A DNA stretch of 64,000 nucleotides from Axinella damicornis (Eukaryota; Porifera; Demospongiae; Axinellida; Axinellidae), in contig OZ007505.1 of assembly GCA_963931865.1 (NCBI GenBank), positions 20,994,074 through 21,058,073 on the forward strand, given 5' to 3'. A model generated the notes under the pieces. That model had not been told where the DNA came from. It searched no databases and saw only the letters and a program-made list of their open reading frames with translations. The translations under genes and the position numbers were made by a program. Positions 23,401 through 38,100 of the stretch are shown in pieces. How positions within the stretch are numbered: the first letter of the stretch is position 1; every line of letters starts with the position of its first letter.

Positions 23401-26372
23401 CGAACCAACCAGAGGTAAATGTTCGTTGGTTTTTGTCTTGCTCTAGCTGTTGGTAGCCTCATTCCCAGGCTCCTCCCCAGCCTTTTGTCACATACTCATA
23501 CATGTACTGTGTACGCATTCCCGTTTTTTGTACAGTATGTGACAAAAAGCTAGGGAGGAGCCTGCTGGGAATGGGGCTAGCTGTTTGGTTGAGAGGGAGA
23601 TCAATACGGTTGACCTATTACTCATCTGCTGTGCAAAGAGTCTCTCATAAGTGGTAATTACCATATTATGTAACTGATTTTTGTTGCTGCAGCTGACTGA
23701 AGGTGTTGGGCAGCTGTTGTTTGAGATCTGCAAGGGTGTTCCAAAGCAGTTTCACTCCTGCACCGAAACGGTAAGTAAATATATACATGAAAGCCACACG
23801 GTACCACACAGCGCATACTATTATGCCATGTACTAACCTTTGAGGATGTGTTTACGGTACTGCCTGTGCAGCAATAGACAGAAAAAATGTCTTACCTTGG
23901 TCTCAGCGATGAAAAATGACTGTTCCGTTCATTACGTTCCGTTCCGTTATGTTCCGGGTTTTAGTACTACCCAACCAAAATTGATATTGGGAATAGACTT
24001 CGAAGAGAACGTTGCACTAGGTATATGACTGAGATATGAAGCTGAGGATTGTGCCATTGTGGTTAGCGTAAAAGGAGCTTTCAAATGATGTCCTTAAAAT
24101 GATTTTTAATTTCGGTCACATTTTTGTCAAAAATCGCACTTGACCAAAGGCTATAATCCATGGTTTTTCATGATTTTAGGTCAAAATTTCACCTACATCA
24201 AAATGGCTATCATTTGAAAGCTCACCTCATGCTGATCACAACGGTGCAAATCCCAGCCTCGTATCTCATTCCTAGCCCAAGATACCTAGCATAGTATAAA
24301 ACTCTTCTAGTAAATAACATTGTGGGGCAAGCGAGTGCATGCATATGCAGTATGCATATCACTGTAATTCAAATGTAACTCAACCTCAGCATGCCCAGCC
24401 TTGTTTCCAGTTTGTTTGTTTTTCTACATACTGTAAGCATCAAAAGCATAATCAATAATTGGTAGAAAATTGTTTCCAATATGCGCCAGTTTTAGCACAT
24501 GAACATACCTGGGCTAATAATTATGTATTCCTGCCCTGGTGCAGCTGCTTCCTCTCCTCCTGGGGAAGCTGGGTGATCCTGGGCTGCCTTCAGAGCAGGT
24601 GTTCCACTGTCTTACCAAGATGGTGCAGCTCATGGTGGAGCACACCCGGAGGGAGCACTCCAATCCGGTGTGGACTGCACTGCTGGTATGTGGGATGGCT
24701 ATGCCACTGTCACCTGATTAGCATGTGATATAAGTCTGTTGTCAAGGTGGTTTGCATGATGTCATCGATCATCGATTGCCATCCCCCCCCCCCCCCCCCC
24801 CCCCACCATCACCACCTCCTGAAATTCATTGTGTGTGCACAGCTGCTTCTGCTCATGTGCACAACATAGATGACATCATAAATTCAACGTCTAGATCCTA
24901 CATGTCATTACCCCCTGTATAATTCTCACGCTCCTCCCTTGCAGACACACCTCTCGGCACTCCACTCTCGCTGGAGGGGAGGGGAGGAGCCAGACACCCT
25001 CTCTCAGCAGCTGGCACACACCCTGCACCTGGTGGGGACTATGGTGGCCTGGAGGAACGGAAGCAGGGTGGCTGCAGGTCGCCGGATCTCGGAGGTCAGA
25101 GTTAAGGTTACGGGATACCGAATAACTAATTAGGTAATTAAGTGGGCGTGACTTTCTATACGCATGTGCCTAACCGAGACAGCTGCTGTCCTGCCATAGT
25201 GAAGACACGTTCATGATGGCCACTGATTTTCGACGTCAAACGTCTTCGCTGCCGTTCAGTGTAGGTTGTGCGCTGTTACCGCGAGTGAAAGTGAGGTACC
25301 TGTTGCAGTGCCAGAGACAGCTGAACAGCGATAGTCGGCTCTTTCCGTGAAGTAGTACGTGCTGAAAGGGGGATGGTTTGACCTCTGTGACTTCCACTTT
25401 CGACTTCCGTCGATTCTATCTCTCATCGTAGACCTCCCTGGGCTTTCACTACGGTCTCTGTCACCACTATCAGCAAGGTAGGTCTCGATAAAGTACGATT
25501 TGTGCTCTGAATGTCCCTTTCTATCTGCTAAATTTGACGTCAAAAAATCCTTGTAACAGAGTCGTACGATAACTGCTCGCAGTGCATGTGCCCTAGCGCT
25601 TATACCGCTGATCTCCACAGCATCCAATGGTACATCTCTTGTACTTCATAGTGCGTGGGCCTGGCTTACTAGGGTGAGCCAGAACGAGCTCCACATTAGT
25701 TATAAAACTAGGAAGTCCCGCCCACTTAATTAATCACCCGTTAATTACATTTGGGTATCCCGGAACCTTAAGCTAGATCCACCCATACATTCCATTAAAT
25801 TAGACCACAGGCTGTAATGGTGAAGTCTTGTGTCAGGTACTGCTTCTAGAAATAGAAAAGCCAGTAGTGAGCTTGCTCTAAGTTAGAGGGTGCTCAGCCA
25901 ACCATAAATTCGAATCTCTCATGTTAGCATAAGTAGGGCAACCTACAGTACTTGGAGGCTATCACATTTAAACCTAAATTTGCATGGGTGTCGTTTTACA
26001 TTTTACATGTATTAGCATAACTACAGTAAGTGGAGATTATCATTTGCTCCTCACAATGAAGTAGTTGTTGTCTCCCTCTCACAGTCTCTCCTGGACATTC
26101 TCTCTGAGCCAGCTCTCCCCGGTGACGTACTGTCCGTGGCACTACACCTGGCCGCCTCCCTGGTGCTGGTCAGTCCCGCCATTCCAGACTGCCAGCTCCT
26201 CCTCGTCAGGGTGGTGGAGGGGGTTTGTGGGAGGGTGGAGGAGGTGGGACTTGTACTAGAGTTCTTCCGGGAGGTGGCTGACGGGTATCCCAAGTTTCAT
26301 GAGGTGAGGTGTGGTTGATGGAGGCATGTGTATCTGGTGTTCTTGTAGGTACATGTAGTAAGATAGATGGAC

Positions 26373-26414
<42 letters not shown>

Positions 26415-29400
26415 GTAGATAGATAGATAATTTAGGCATGGTATCTTGATCTACGTACATGCATATGTTTAACTTGCCCTTCCCTACTTTCCTTTGTTTG
26501 TCAGGAGATCCTTCCAGCGTGTCTGAGGTACTGTGAGCTTGTGGTCCAAGGGGAGGAGAACGAGGCCTCCATTCTTCACTTCCTCTGTGACCTCTGCCTG
26601 CACTTTGAACCCCGAAGTACTGAGAGCTCTACCACGACCACAAGCTGCTCTACGCCTCAGTGTTTTATCATCAGTCTGGAACAGGCGTCCTCAAAAGTGC
26701 TCAAGAGAAGTACCACGGCTAAGGATAGAAAGACTGCCGCGGAGTCACACGTTGTGACAGCTTTGAGGAAGCGACTTGATTCTGAACTGCAGAGACTGAA
26801 ACAGAAGATGGATGACTTTCATTGCTTGTGGGCCTCACTGGTTTGTTTGCAGCACATCAGGTATTGTGTCTCCCATGTGACATCCATGTGACTTCCATGT
26901 GACTTTGTTGTTCATACACACACCACACAACCTCACACGCACGCACAATACACCCACCTCACACCCTCACACATGCACATACACCACACATACACAGGCC
27001 GGTATCCATGACTACTGTTGACACTGTAAAACAACTCTACAGCTTTCTGAGCGACAGTCTGTTGAGAGTTTCAAACGGAGACCGCAATGGTTTGGAGCAG
27101 CTGGTACTGACGTATGCTCAATCTGTGTCCACCCTGGTGGCTACCTTGGAAAACAGAGAGCTGACAAAGGTTTTGGTATTCGACAACCTTATGACAGTCT
27201 TGAGGTCAGTATGTCCACCAATGGAAGACTAACAACCTGCTTGTATCAAAGCTATTGCTCAATGCACGTATAGTGTACGTGTATGCATGTTCATTGGACA
27301 CTTCTTTCACCCGTAATTACAGGAACTACCCCTCTTCTGTTGCCGTGCTGAGGTCTGTGTGCCAGTATGCACAGGCGAGCTCTCGCTGCACTGATGAGAC
27401 ATTCGCTGATGAGACATTCACGGCTGAGAAACTGGTCGAAGTGTTGCCATTTCTGCAGCAGAATCTGAGCTCTCCAAGCTCATCCGTACGTCTCTGTGAG
27501 AACAGTTCCACCTTTAATAGCACGCTAGTGATGAGATACTGTTGGCAGTGATGAATGTACTTAGGTTGGGTATCTCAGGTCACCCCAATCTAGTAAATTG
27601 CAACAATCAAGATTAGCCTCGTTCCCAGGCCAGCCCCCACCCCCCATCGAGAGGAAGAGAGGGAGGGGAGTGGCCTGCAAATGAGGCTAGTCCGGCCATA
27701 TCTGTGTTCAGTCAACTGTTCCCTTCCGGTGATGGTATTTCTCCTAACAAAGGTCCGACTACTCACTCTGAGGATCCTGTGCTCATTCAAGCAGCTGCCT
27801 CTAGTTGTGGAGTCTGAGGTGGATTTGAATGAGGTAAGCCATGTTCCAGTCCCAGGCTCGTAGGGAACGAGCCTGGGAACAAACCTGGGGACGAGCCTGG
27901 GGACGAGCCTGGGGACGAGCCTGGGGACGAGCCTGGGGACAAGCCTGGGGACGAGCCTGGGGACGAGCCTGGGGATGAGCCTGGGGACGAGCCTGGGGAC
28001 GAACCTGGGAACGAGCCTGGGGACGAGCCTGGGAACAAACCTGGGAACGAACCTGGGGATGAGCCTGGGGACGAGCCTGGGGACGAACCTGGGAACGAGC
28101 CTGGGGACGAGCCTGGGGACGAGCCTGGGGACGAGCCTGGGGACAAGGCTGGGAACGAGCCTGGGAACGAGCCTGGGAACGAGCCTGGGAACGAGCCTGG
28201 GGACGAGCCTGGGAACGAGCCTGGGAACGAGCCTGGGGACGAGCCTGGGGACGTCACGAGCCTGGGAACGAGCCTGGGGACGAGCCTGGGAACGAGCCTG
28301 GGAACGAGCCTGGGGACGAGCCTGGGGACGTCACGAGCCTGGGAACGAGCCTGGGGACGAGCCTGGGGACGTCACGAGCCTGGGAACGAGCCTGGGGACG
28401 AGCCTGGGGACGTCACGAGCCTGGGAACGAGCCTGGGGACGAGCCTGGGAACGAGCCTGGGGACGAGCCTGGGGACGTCACGGGCCTGGGAACGAGCCTG
28501 GGGACGAGCCTGGGAACGAGCCTGGGAACGAGCCTGGGGACGAGCCTGGGGACGAGCCTGGGAACGAGCCTGGGGACGAGCCTGGGAACGAGCCTGGGGA
28601 CGAGCCTGGGGACGAGCCTGGGGACGTCACGAGCCTGGGGACGAGCCTGGGGACGAGCCTGGGAATGAGGCTAGACACAGTGTAATCATGCTGATCTAAG
28701 CTACTGACTCACTTCTGGATTGAAAAATCTCAGCACTGAACTTTATGCTGTTCGCTGTTGTCTTCACTCAAAGGATGGGTCTGTGGCTGAGGCCAGTATC
28801 CTGAAAACCTGTTTGCACGCGGAGGAAATCCCGGCTCAACTCGAGTCTGTGAGTGCTTGGTGTAGTGATTGCGCCAACTGTTCATAGTTCAGCAATCACA
28901 CTTTCTTTCTGCAGTATCGAGAGAAGTTGCTGTGGCTAGAGAAACTCAAGTATTTGCCGCACAGATTTAGACAGCTTCCTGAGATATACAGAGAAGTGTG
29001 TTCCCCCCAGATTCTGTCTGATCTGGTGTACCTAATGTTTGTCACCCTGTTCTGCTTGCAGGTTCCCCTGAGGTACCTCATAGGGATGCTGTATGTCAAC
29101 TTCCGGTTGGTATGGGAACCTGCCTCAGAGATCATAAGGTATGTGTATGTGTGACTGTGTGTATTTGTATGGACGTGTGTACACATTGGTGCATCGTGTG
29201 TGTGCTTGCATACTTGAGTGGATAATTAAGTGAAGGATAGAGAGTGTGAGTAAATAATTTTATGAGTGAGAAAAAACATCGCTCTCTCTCCAGTTCCTAT
29301 GCTGTTGACCACAATGCAAAGTTCTTTTGGAGTGTGTTTGGAAGTTTTCTGGAAGTGGCCTCCAACCAAGCAGGTGGGTTCACTCAGAAAGTTGGCTAGA

Positions 29401-31112
29401 CGGGAAGTTCATTGCTCATTTGGAAGCAGTCAAAGCGGCAATGTGGCTGAGATAGGTGTTCTGTACTCCTCAGCAGATAAACCTCCTCATCCGAATATCC
29501 AACCTCTTGAAGCCAACACGACCTGGCACAGCTCCACCCTGGCCACATTCAAGTACCAGTACACCCTGATGTGCAGTATGGAACACAGACGACCTGACCG
29601 TGCCAATTTCAGGAGGCTGCTGTGGAAGTGTGTGAGCAGGTTCTCAGAGCTGGCCGAGTCCCGTTCCCGAATCCTGGTACCACTCATCTTCAGATTCATC
29701 CAGTTAGTTTGTGTCCCTCTACGTTGTCGTAGCAACCTTTCCAATCTACTTCACTCGTAACATTTTTTCCTTCTCTATGGAATGTATGTGGATGGAGGTG
29801 TTAGTTGTTTTATTTTCTCTCTGCAGGAACGAGTATGCTTTGATGGAGGATAACCTCAGGGAGTTTCAAGATTTGAGAAGAGCAGATGATGGCCTGAAGT
29901 CCTCCTCGGTAGAGATAGGTCCTGGTGTTGTTGGCTGTGGGGGTGGGGACGAGCAGGAGATGGAGCAGGACGGGAGTGAAGGGCAGACAGCCGGCACTCG
30001 TGTGTGTGACCCTCTCTTGGAGGCAACCACCTGGTACGTTTACCATTGTCACTCAACTACAGTAAACGGCCGTTACAAAAATACATTAGACCTGGTTCCT
30101 GCATGTCTCATTTTCTTGCTAGTGGAGAGTTGGAGAGTATGGAGGTCGGTGGTGAGGAAGAGGAAGAAGGGGAGGGAAAAAGAAAGTCATCCTCAAGAAA
30201 TGAAGTGCAGCCAACCACCCACACAGGAGGGAGAAACCTGACAAAGTATATGTTATCTATGACTAGGATTTCGAGCATCTTGTCAATAAGCCTTGTCTGC
30301 ATACACAGGACCCTCATGACTATACTGACCGTGTTCTCCAAATTCCGCAACCCCAAGGCCTTCTACAGACAGGAGGAACTGTGGCAGCTGTACCTAAAGG
30401 TGTGTAACTCAAATTCAGCTATTGGTAAAATGTCTCTTCAATTTACTGTTCTTTGCCAGTTGCTTACCCACAGGGAGTCGGAGGTTCAGCAGCTAGCCCT
30501 GGCTTGTTTGATGACCTACAAGCCACCATTCCTTCTACCGTATCGGTAAGAGTGTTGAATTAATCTTTATTTCAAGTGCTTTCCATTTTTGAGTTATCGC
30601 TCAAGAGAATCGTATGAGGCAATAGCTACTACGTTAGTTTCGGTCCCAGTGCAGATCGCTTTCAGTATCACATGCTATACTGGAAGCGGTATAATATGTG
30701 CTGGAGGAACGGTCTGGGAACGAGACTACTAGGAACATTGACTGTGCTAACCAGGCAATTTAATGTAGCAGTACTTGACCAGTAATCTCCAAATGTTTAC
30801 CGTTGTGTTCATTAGGGAGAATTTTGAAAGACTCTTGGATGACACATCATTTAGAACGGAACTGGACAACTTTAGGTACAGCCATCTCTTCATATTTGGA
30901 CATCCCCTGACAAGGATCTGGTCTCGTTCCCAGGCCGCTCTCCCACACGGCCTGGGGATGAGGCTATGAGCGATATGATGTGTGCACATGTTGCTTTGCT
31001 CAGTTTTGACTCGGAGTGTTCTGTGGTGGCAGAAGATCACAAAGACAACCTCACACCAATTTTGGTCCGGTACGAGTGACTTTAGTAACTTGAAGTTGCC
31101 ATCATGACTCCT

Positions 31113-31184
<72 letters not shown>

Positions 31185-34100
31185 CACACAGGCTCCTCTA
31201 TGGCCGTATGCAGCGCCAAGGGGGGCACAACACCACAAAAGCAGGGGGGGCTGCCAGACGGGGGATTGTGCTGAGGTTTCTGGGGGGTTGTCAAGAAAGA
31301 CAGCTGGCAGAATTTATCAACCTTCTGCTGGTGCCTTTCCAGAGTCTTCTAGGTACATTGAGTGAAATCTTTGCGTTCGATCGAGCACAGTATGCATGGG
31401 CTGTAAATGGCCCGAGACGCGAAACATCCTTTCCCCACTGTGGATTATGCAACTTTTCAAAAGTCATGCACTTCCATTCCATTTCTTGAATTCCATTCCA
31501 TTCCACAGGTGTTCCCCCTGGTGGTCACTACAGTGTTGAAGTGAATAGGGTTTTACCCCTGAAGAAACAGCAAGGATTCGTCACCATGCTGGGCCAGATG
31601 CTGCCCACGCTGGGCGCAAAGGTCAAACCCTTCCTGGCAATGCTGTTCTCAGTTTTGCTGAAACTGGGAGCATCATGTGCGCAGCTGCTGGAACAGAGGG
31701 CGTTGGTAGGTAACCACAGAAACCATTGTGTTACAGCTAGGTGACTGGATTGGAGTACTGTAGTTGCTCATTATAAGGTGCATGTGCCTACATATGTATA
31801 TCTCCACAGGAAGGAAATATGCGCCTATAAGTGAGATGCGCTTAATTTCGAATGACATTCCTCGAATAGGAAGTGCACTTCAGGATCTTCCACTTCAGTG
31901 AAGAGTAGCTGAGACAAGAGTCGAACCTGCGCCTAACAGCAAATATGCGCCTTAATAATGAGTGACTGCGGTAGTTAATGACAAGTTGTCAGTGTGGCTA
32001 CAATCGAGTGCGCACATGCAGCCAATTCTATAATGCTTGAATTTCTTCAGATTCAGCCCCACTCTGTGAAGGCACTGAAAGGTCTGCGACAGCTGGTTAT
32101 CAACAGAGTATCAGAGGCAAGATTCTGATGAGTTGCCAATGAACGTAGATTTACACTTAAAAGCAGTATGGCCCTATGGATTCTATTCCTATGCATAATG
32201 GACTCCATTCCTCGTTCATGTGTTCTGCAGTGCTATGACAGCTTCACCGACTTTGAATTCATATCATTTCAAGGAGAAGTCTTCGAGTCTATTGTCTGGC
32301 CACAGGTAAGTTGGTTATTGAATCATTTTACATAGTCGTTGATCTTTGCTACATTCCTGTCCTTCCTCCCTTTCTCAGCTGCTGAAGTTGCCTCAGGAGT
32401 GCATCCAGCACCCAACACCGCTCATGAAGCTGTTGCACACATGGAGCAAGTACCCACGGTAACCCCACACTCTGATGATGCCTACCATGCCCAGTACATC
32501 TCTTTGCTGATCAACATGACCATGCATAGAAAGTTTTGTGTTCACCACTTCTGAGGAGATTTTGTACAACCTTCACTGAGTTAAAGAACACACGTGTTCT
32601 CCTGCTAACCGGCCATCATCAATCTGAAACACCTGTCTTGCATTTGCAGGTATTTCCATCTGCTTGGTGAACCTGTTCCGCTATCCCTACTGGAGTCTGC
32701 CTCCTCTGATCCCTCAAATCCCTCAGATCCCTCAGATCCCTCGGATCCCTCTGATCCCTCAGGGGTGCAGCCTTTGACCAGGTCCATTCTACACTATGTG
32801 GTCAACTGCCTCTTCTCACCGGGTGTGAGCCAGAAGACGTGCGGCTTCGTCATGGAAATGGTGGTCAGCTTACTGTGTGAGCAGGAGCTGGAAGAAAGTA
32901 GCAATCTTGAGAAGATGGAAGTAGACTGTAGCCAACGTGATTGTGATGTGATGACAGAAGATTCCGGAAAGCACGAATTTAGAACTGCATTGTCGTTCCC
33001 TGATGAGATGGACCAGCAAGTGCAGCACTCCGCTTGTATTGCTGAAGGATCGTCCCACAGGGTCTCTCGAGGAGTGGAGCTGATCATGCCGTTCATCCCT
33101 GTCTTGCTGAAGTACCTGGGCTCAGTCATCCGAGGGGATGGCAGGGGTAATCTTCAGCTAGAATTCTCTCTACTTTCGAAGTGAGTACATGTGGAAAAGT
33201 CTATTCCTTCTAGGTCAGTAGCGTCGTGAGAGTTCACTTTCTTCATCTTATAGGATTAGCAGCTGTGTGAGGGACCCCACAGAGTCGGGTCTGCTGATAG
33301 GATTGCTCTTGCCTTTTCTCCTGAATTCCAATCAAAAATTCAAAGTAAGAGCTGTTCCAACATGGTGGTATAAATGTGCCATTTCCCAAGAAGTAACATT
33401 GCTGTGCAAATTTTTGTTGCAGAAGAATGAAGAACACATGCTGTTGAGCATTTGCAGCCTTGTTGCAACCGTGGAGAATGTTGGTGGCTTCTACAGGTGT
33501 TCCGTTTTAGCGTTAAATACACAATATAGACTGCTATCATTCAGTGTGTCAGGATGGCCGAGCGGTCTAAGGCGCTGCGTTCAGGTCGCAGTCTACTCTT
33601 GTAGGCGTGGGTTCGAATCCCACTTCTGACATCAATTTTTTTTTTCCTTTTTGACAAGGTCTTTTTCAATTGTGATTGCTTAGATTTAAACCCATTACAC
33701 TTAGTCTGTGTTTTTTTTGTTTAATATATTTTGTAACATTTCACACAGACCCCTATCGCAGCTCTTCTTTGTTCTCGGTAGTAGGAAAAGCAGAGCCATC
33801 CTCTGTGACATATTCCAGGTACAATCTCAGCACAGCTGTGGGTTTCAATTTGTTGAAGCTAGCTAGCTGAGTAGCTTGTCTTACTCTGAGGTCATCTTTG
33901 GAAGTCTCTACTAACCTCGTTTCCAGGCTCCTCCCCAGCTATTCGTCGCATACAAAAAGCTGAGGAGGAGCCTGGAAATGAGGCTAAGTCTGCCTCATTA
34001 CTGTCAGCTCTGTCCATACTTACCATGCAGGGATTGGCTAAGAAAGACCCTCAATGGAGAGCAACAGCCGATACTGTTGTCAAGGTACCTCAGCAACAGT

Positions 34101-35070
34101 AAAACTTCAGCTGCCATAATTATTATATATCACTTTGATGTTCCCTGCAGTTGAATGCCTGGGATGAAAAGCACATAGAGGAACCAGCGTATGAAGTCCG
34201 ATTGGCTGGATTCTCAGAGGCCAAGCAATCATTGCAGACTCATGGAGACTGGACTGTGAACTCTGTACTTCCAGTACTACACAATGCCATGTTCTTCTTA
34301 CTGCAGGTACATGGTAACCATGGTAACCCAGTTCATTGGATGTTGCCATGCACCGTGCATCAAACTGTCTTGTAAACGGACCCATCACAATATTGACATA
34401 TCCACTCATTGCTAAGTAGAATGAAAGCTAGGCTATCACTGAAAGCATCGGTACAACCACAGGATATTTCAGGCTGGAGCTAGGTCTGTCAGCCAGATAT
34501 GATGATTGAAGTATGATCTTCTATAGCCTCGTTCCCAGGTGCCCCGCCCCATAACAATGCTCGGATGATCTTTGCATCACGAAATTGGGGTAGGATGCAG
34601 TCGAGTTTCATCTGCTCCATCTTCCACTCAGCTTGTGGCATGCCATGCGCTGCTTGCACAGTGGCTTTCTTTAATGAATTGTTTATCACTCTAGCCAGCA
34701 TATTCAAATTCTTTGGTGTCTTGTGCAGTGTGAGGATATGTCTGTCAGGGATGCAGCTGCCAGCTATGTCTCGGACCTTATCTCCCACATCCAGTTGCAA
34801 GGTTTGCTTACAGTGATAATTACAAAGCGTGCGTTTGTGATTATGATCATTCCCTTCATTCGTACGTATCATGCCAGATCTGGAGGCGTTTCACGTGCTG
34901 GTTTTGGGCACCATCGTGGGGGGAGTGAAGCAAGGCATTCGGTCCAGGCATGAGGTAGGACAATGTACAAGTTGTCCAACTCCCTCCTCCCAAGCTCTCC
35001 CCTCACTCCCATTCCTCCTCATACACACTCACGCACAAACAATGCATACTTACTCCACTGCAAACACTCA

Positions 35071-35108
<38 letters not shown>

Positions 35109-38100
35109 CACACACACACACACACACACGTACACACACGCACACACACACACACACACACAGTTTGCTAGACATGAGTCCATCTCCCTCCTCTCACAAG
35201 TAGTGAGAGCCTACCCCTCCCACCCTCGGTTCACCAACATGACGGACCTCACTCACAAGGATCCCGAGGTTGACTTCTTTGAGAACATCAAACACATCCA
35301 GCAGCACAGAAGGACCAGGGCCCTCCGGCGACTGGCCGAGGTGTGCGCAGAGGGCTCCCTCACTCAGTCCTCCATCATGAGCTTCCTATTGCCTCTGGCC
35401 AGCCAGGTAGGTCCTAGGAGGAGGACTACCCAACATGGCCAATGGCCACCTCATTTCCTATACCACAGTGTAGGTATACACAAGTTGCAGTGTTTTCCCC
35501 AAAGCTGACAAACAAGGAGGAGGGAGAGCCAGCCTCATTAATGCATTCCAATGACCACATCAATGGAAATTAGGGAGGTGGACCACCTTGGTACCTGCTT
35601 TTGAGGGAATCACTGTTAGGAGGATCAAGTATATTGGGAAATGCATGATCCCCATTTGATGCATATTGTTGACCTTTGGTGTCTTACTGTTGAATTCTGA
35701 CCTTTGAACCTTACAGGTGGTGTTCACCCCCTCGACCAATGCAGAACAAAACCTCGTTGCCGAGGCAGTCAGTGTGATTAGGACAGTGTCGTCTCACCTG
35801 CGGTGGCCCAACTACTGTTTCCTATTGTGCCACTACCTGCGGCAGCTGCCAAAGAGAAAGGATATCCAGAAGACACTCATCAGGTGAGATCTAGATCATT
35901 GACGTCCATTGGCCATGCATGCAAACTTGGACCAATGACCACAGAGAAAAGAGAACCTAGTCTGGGTTGGGGGATGACAGACTGATGGAGGGGGGAATAA
36001 AAGGGGAAAGGGAAAAGAGAGGAGAGAAAAAATAGAGAAAAAAGGGAGAAAAAAATAGGGAAAAAGGGGGGAGGAAGAAAGAAAATTTTCATCATTCTCC
36101 TGCAGGATACCAAACCCAAACATTCATTTCATTGTTGTTTAATTCGGAATATCAGCAAAGTATAATAGCTAAAACAACAAAAGAAACATTAATAAGTAAG
36201 TTGCTTTTTTCTTTAATCTCGTTTGCCCTTCGCCAGGGTGCCTGAGTTCTGTGTGGAGAAAGTTAAGTAACTTGTTTCTTCTTCAATCTCTTGGCTTCGT
36301 TTGCCCTTCGCCAGGCTGCCTGAGTTCTTTCTTTCTGTTCCTTTTTGAAGGCCTCTAGAATTGTTTTACTGTCTGCGTAAGGACACCAGGTCTTGTTCGA
36401 CCGCCCCAAAACCCGATGGATCTGGCCGTCAGGGGTCTTGTCATTGGCCGTCCTAAGCTGGTGACAAGCAGGGCAGCGACGCTTCCCACCCATCTCCTAA
36501 AAACAAAAAAAAATTGAATCAAGAGACACTGCAGAGGAAAGTCTTCTATGTAAACAAGTGAGTCTTTAAAAGACTTGATGTGTCTCGGCACGACTTGGTA
36601 TCAGCTAGAATCATGCAGAGGACATGGCAGCTGCTTAAGTGAGCGTCAATATCCTTGGAGGTTCTGTGTGAGCAAGGGGTGGGTCAGGAATGTTCACCCA
36701 AAGGGTGAAAGCAGTATGGTCGTGTCTGGGCTTGATGTTTAGTCAACACCTTGGCCAATTCTTTCAGCACTTATCTATATAGCTAGCTAGCTAGCTAGCT
36801 AGAGCTGAGTGAGCTTTAGTATACACCGATCACCGGTAGATCCACAAGGCTGACTGGTAAGAAGGCGCGATTGGGCGCTTTGCGGTCGAATCACTTGCTG
36901 AAGCTGTCGAATTAACTTCCTGCGGTACAGCATTCAACTGTGAGTCATAAACGCTGCCTGGAAATGACTGAGTCTGCTTGTCTATCTACTGTACTTAGCT
37001 CGCATGCATGACAACTTGTGACTACTAGACGCTGATTGGTCAGAGAACTGCTGTCATGTGACTTCCGTTCTACAAATTCAGTTGCAAGATCTTTGAAAAC
37101 CTCTGTATATGGGCTTTGCTGAACCGTCGCATAGCTACAGCCAATGATATTCGAGAGGATCGTCATTTTGCGTCATACTGCAGCCAAAAAAAGCGCGATA
37201 CGTTCAGTGGTGAGTAGGCTAGTGGTGAGGTAGCTAGCTAGCTAGCTGGTGCCAGTTTGATTGTGTTGTCAAGTAACATCCCTGCCGCGCCATGGAAGGA
37301 GAAGCCTAGGGGGTTAATGCGATCGACTTTGAATCTAACATCAAGGACTCGATGCCAGAAAACAGCCAACTGTACAATTTGGAACTACCCTACCTGAGAA
37401 AGCATTAAACCAGGCTATCAGCGATCGCATACCTGCAAATCCACGAAAGGCAACACAATGGGCAGTCAGTGTGTTTCGTGCGTGGTGTGATGCTCGCGGC
37501 GTCAAGGATGCCCCTGAAAAGCTGTCGATAGATATGCTGGCGGATCTGCTAGCTACCTAGATTCATAATGGAAGCTCGTCGCCAAGACAAACTCCATGCC
37601 CCCCAGCCATCCTGATACAGTTTGTTGCGGGAATACAACGTCACTTTCGAGAGAACGACCAGCCATGTCTTGCGGTTTACGGTGATAAAGACCCTCGGTC
37701 CTCTGAATCGTAGAAACCGCCCCTGCTGATCGGAGTTGAATTCAAACTGCTCACGAAATAGGGATCTGTGCTCATCTTCACCTCTAAAGCCAAAGAGTTT
37801 GCAGTTGTACCAAAAGACGGTATTGCATGGCGAAGCTCCAACCAGTACACAGCGAAAAATGCGTAGGCACCACAGTTTCTCTGTGTCAATGGTTGAGCTT
37901 GCATAGTCTCTGTACCTACACCCTCCTTCGTCAGCTTCTTCATTCGCGCATCGAGAGCACCACGAGTCAGTGAAAAGCGAACGCAACTCTGAGGCTGTGT
38001 AAGGCAGCACTGAACAGTGAAAAGTGCAGTTTAAGATTTATGCTCGTCCAGACCTTGGGGAGAGGTGCGTTGTTGATGTGGACTCGTTGAAAGAGATGTG

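Noticed and set aside
25256..25627. 123-residue open frame as a transposase
   Set aside because: No transposase motifs; too short, and it overlaps the interior of a non-autonomous TTAA element.
27787..28685. Long GTSLGTSL / SPGSSPGS open frames suggesting a repeat protein
   Set aside because: The 12-bp satellite is a multiple of three, so all frames stay open; the array lies within a UTP20 intron.
37549..38010. Stand-alone 153-residue minus-strand gene
   Set aside because: It is the inverted middle section of the recombinase relic; the neighbouring plus-strand parts complete the same domain.
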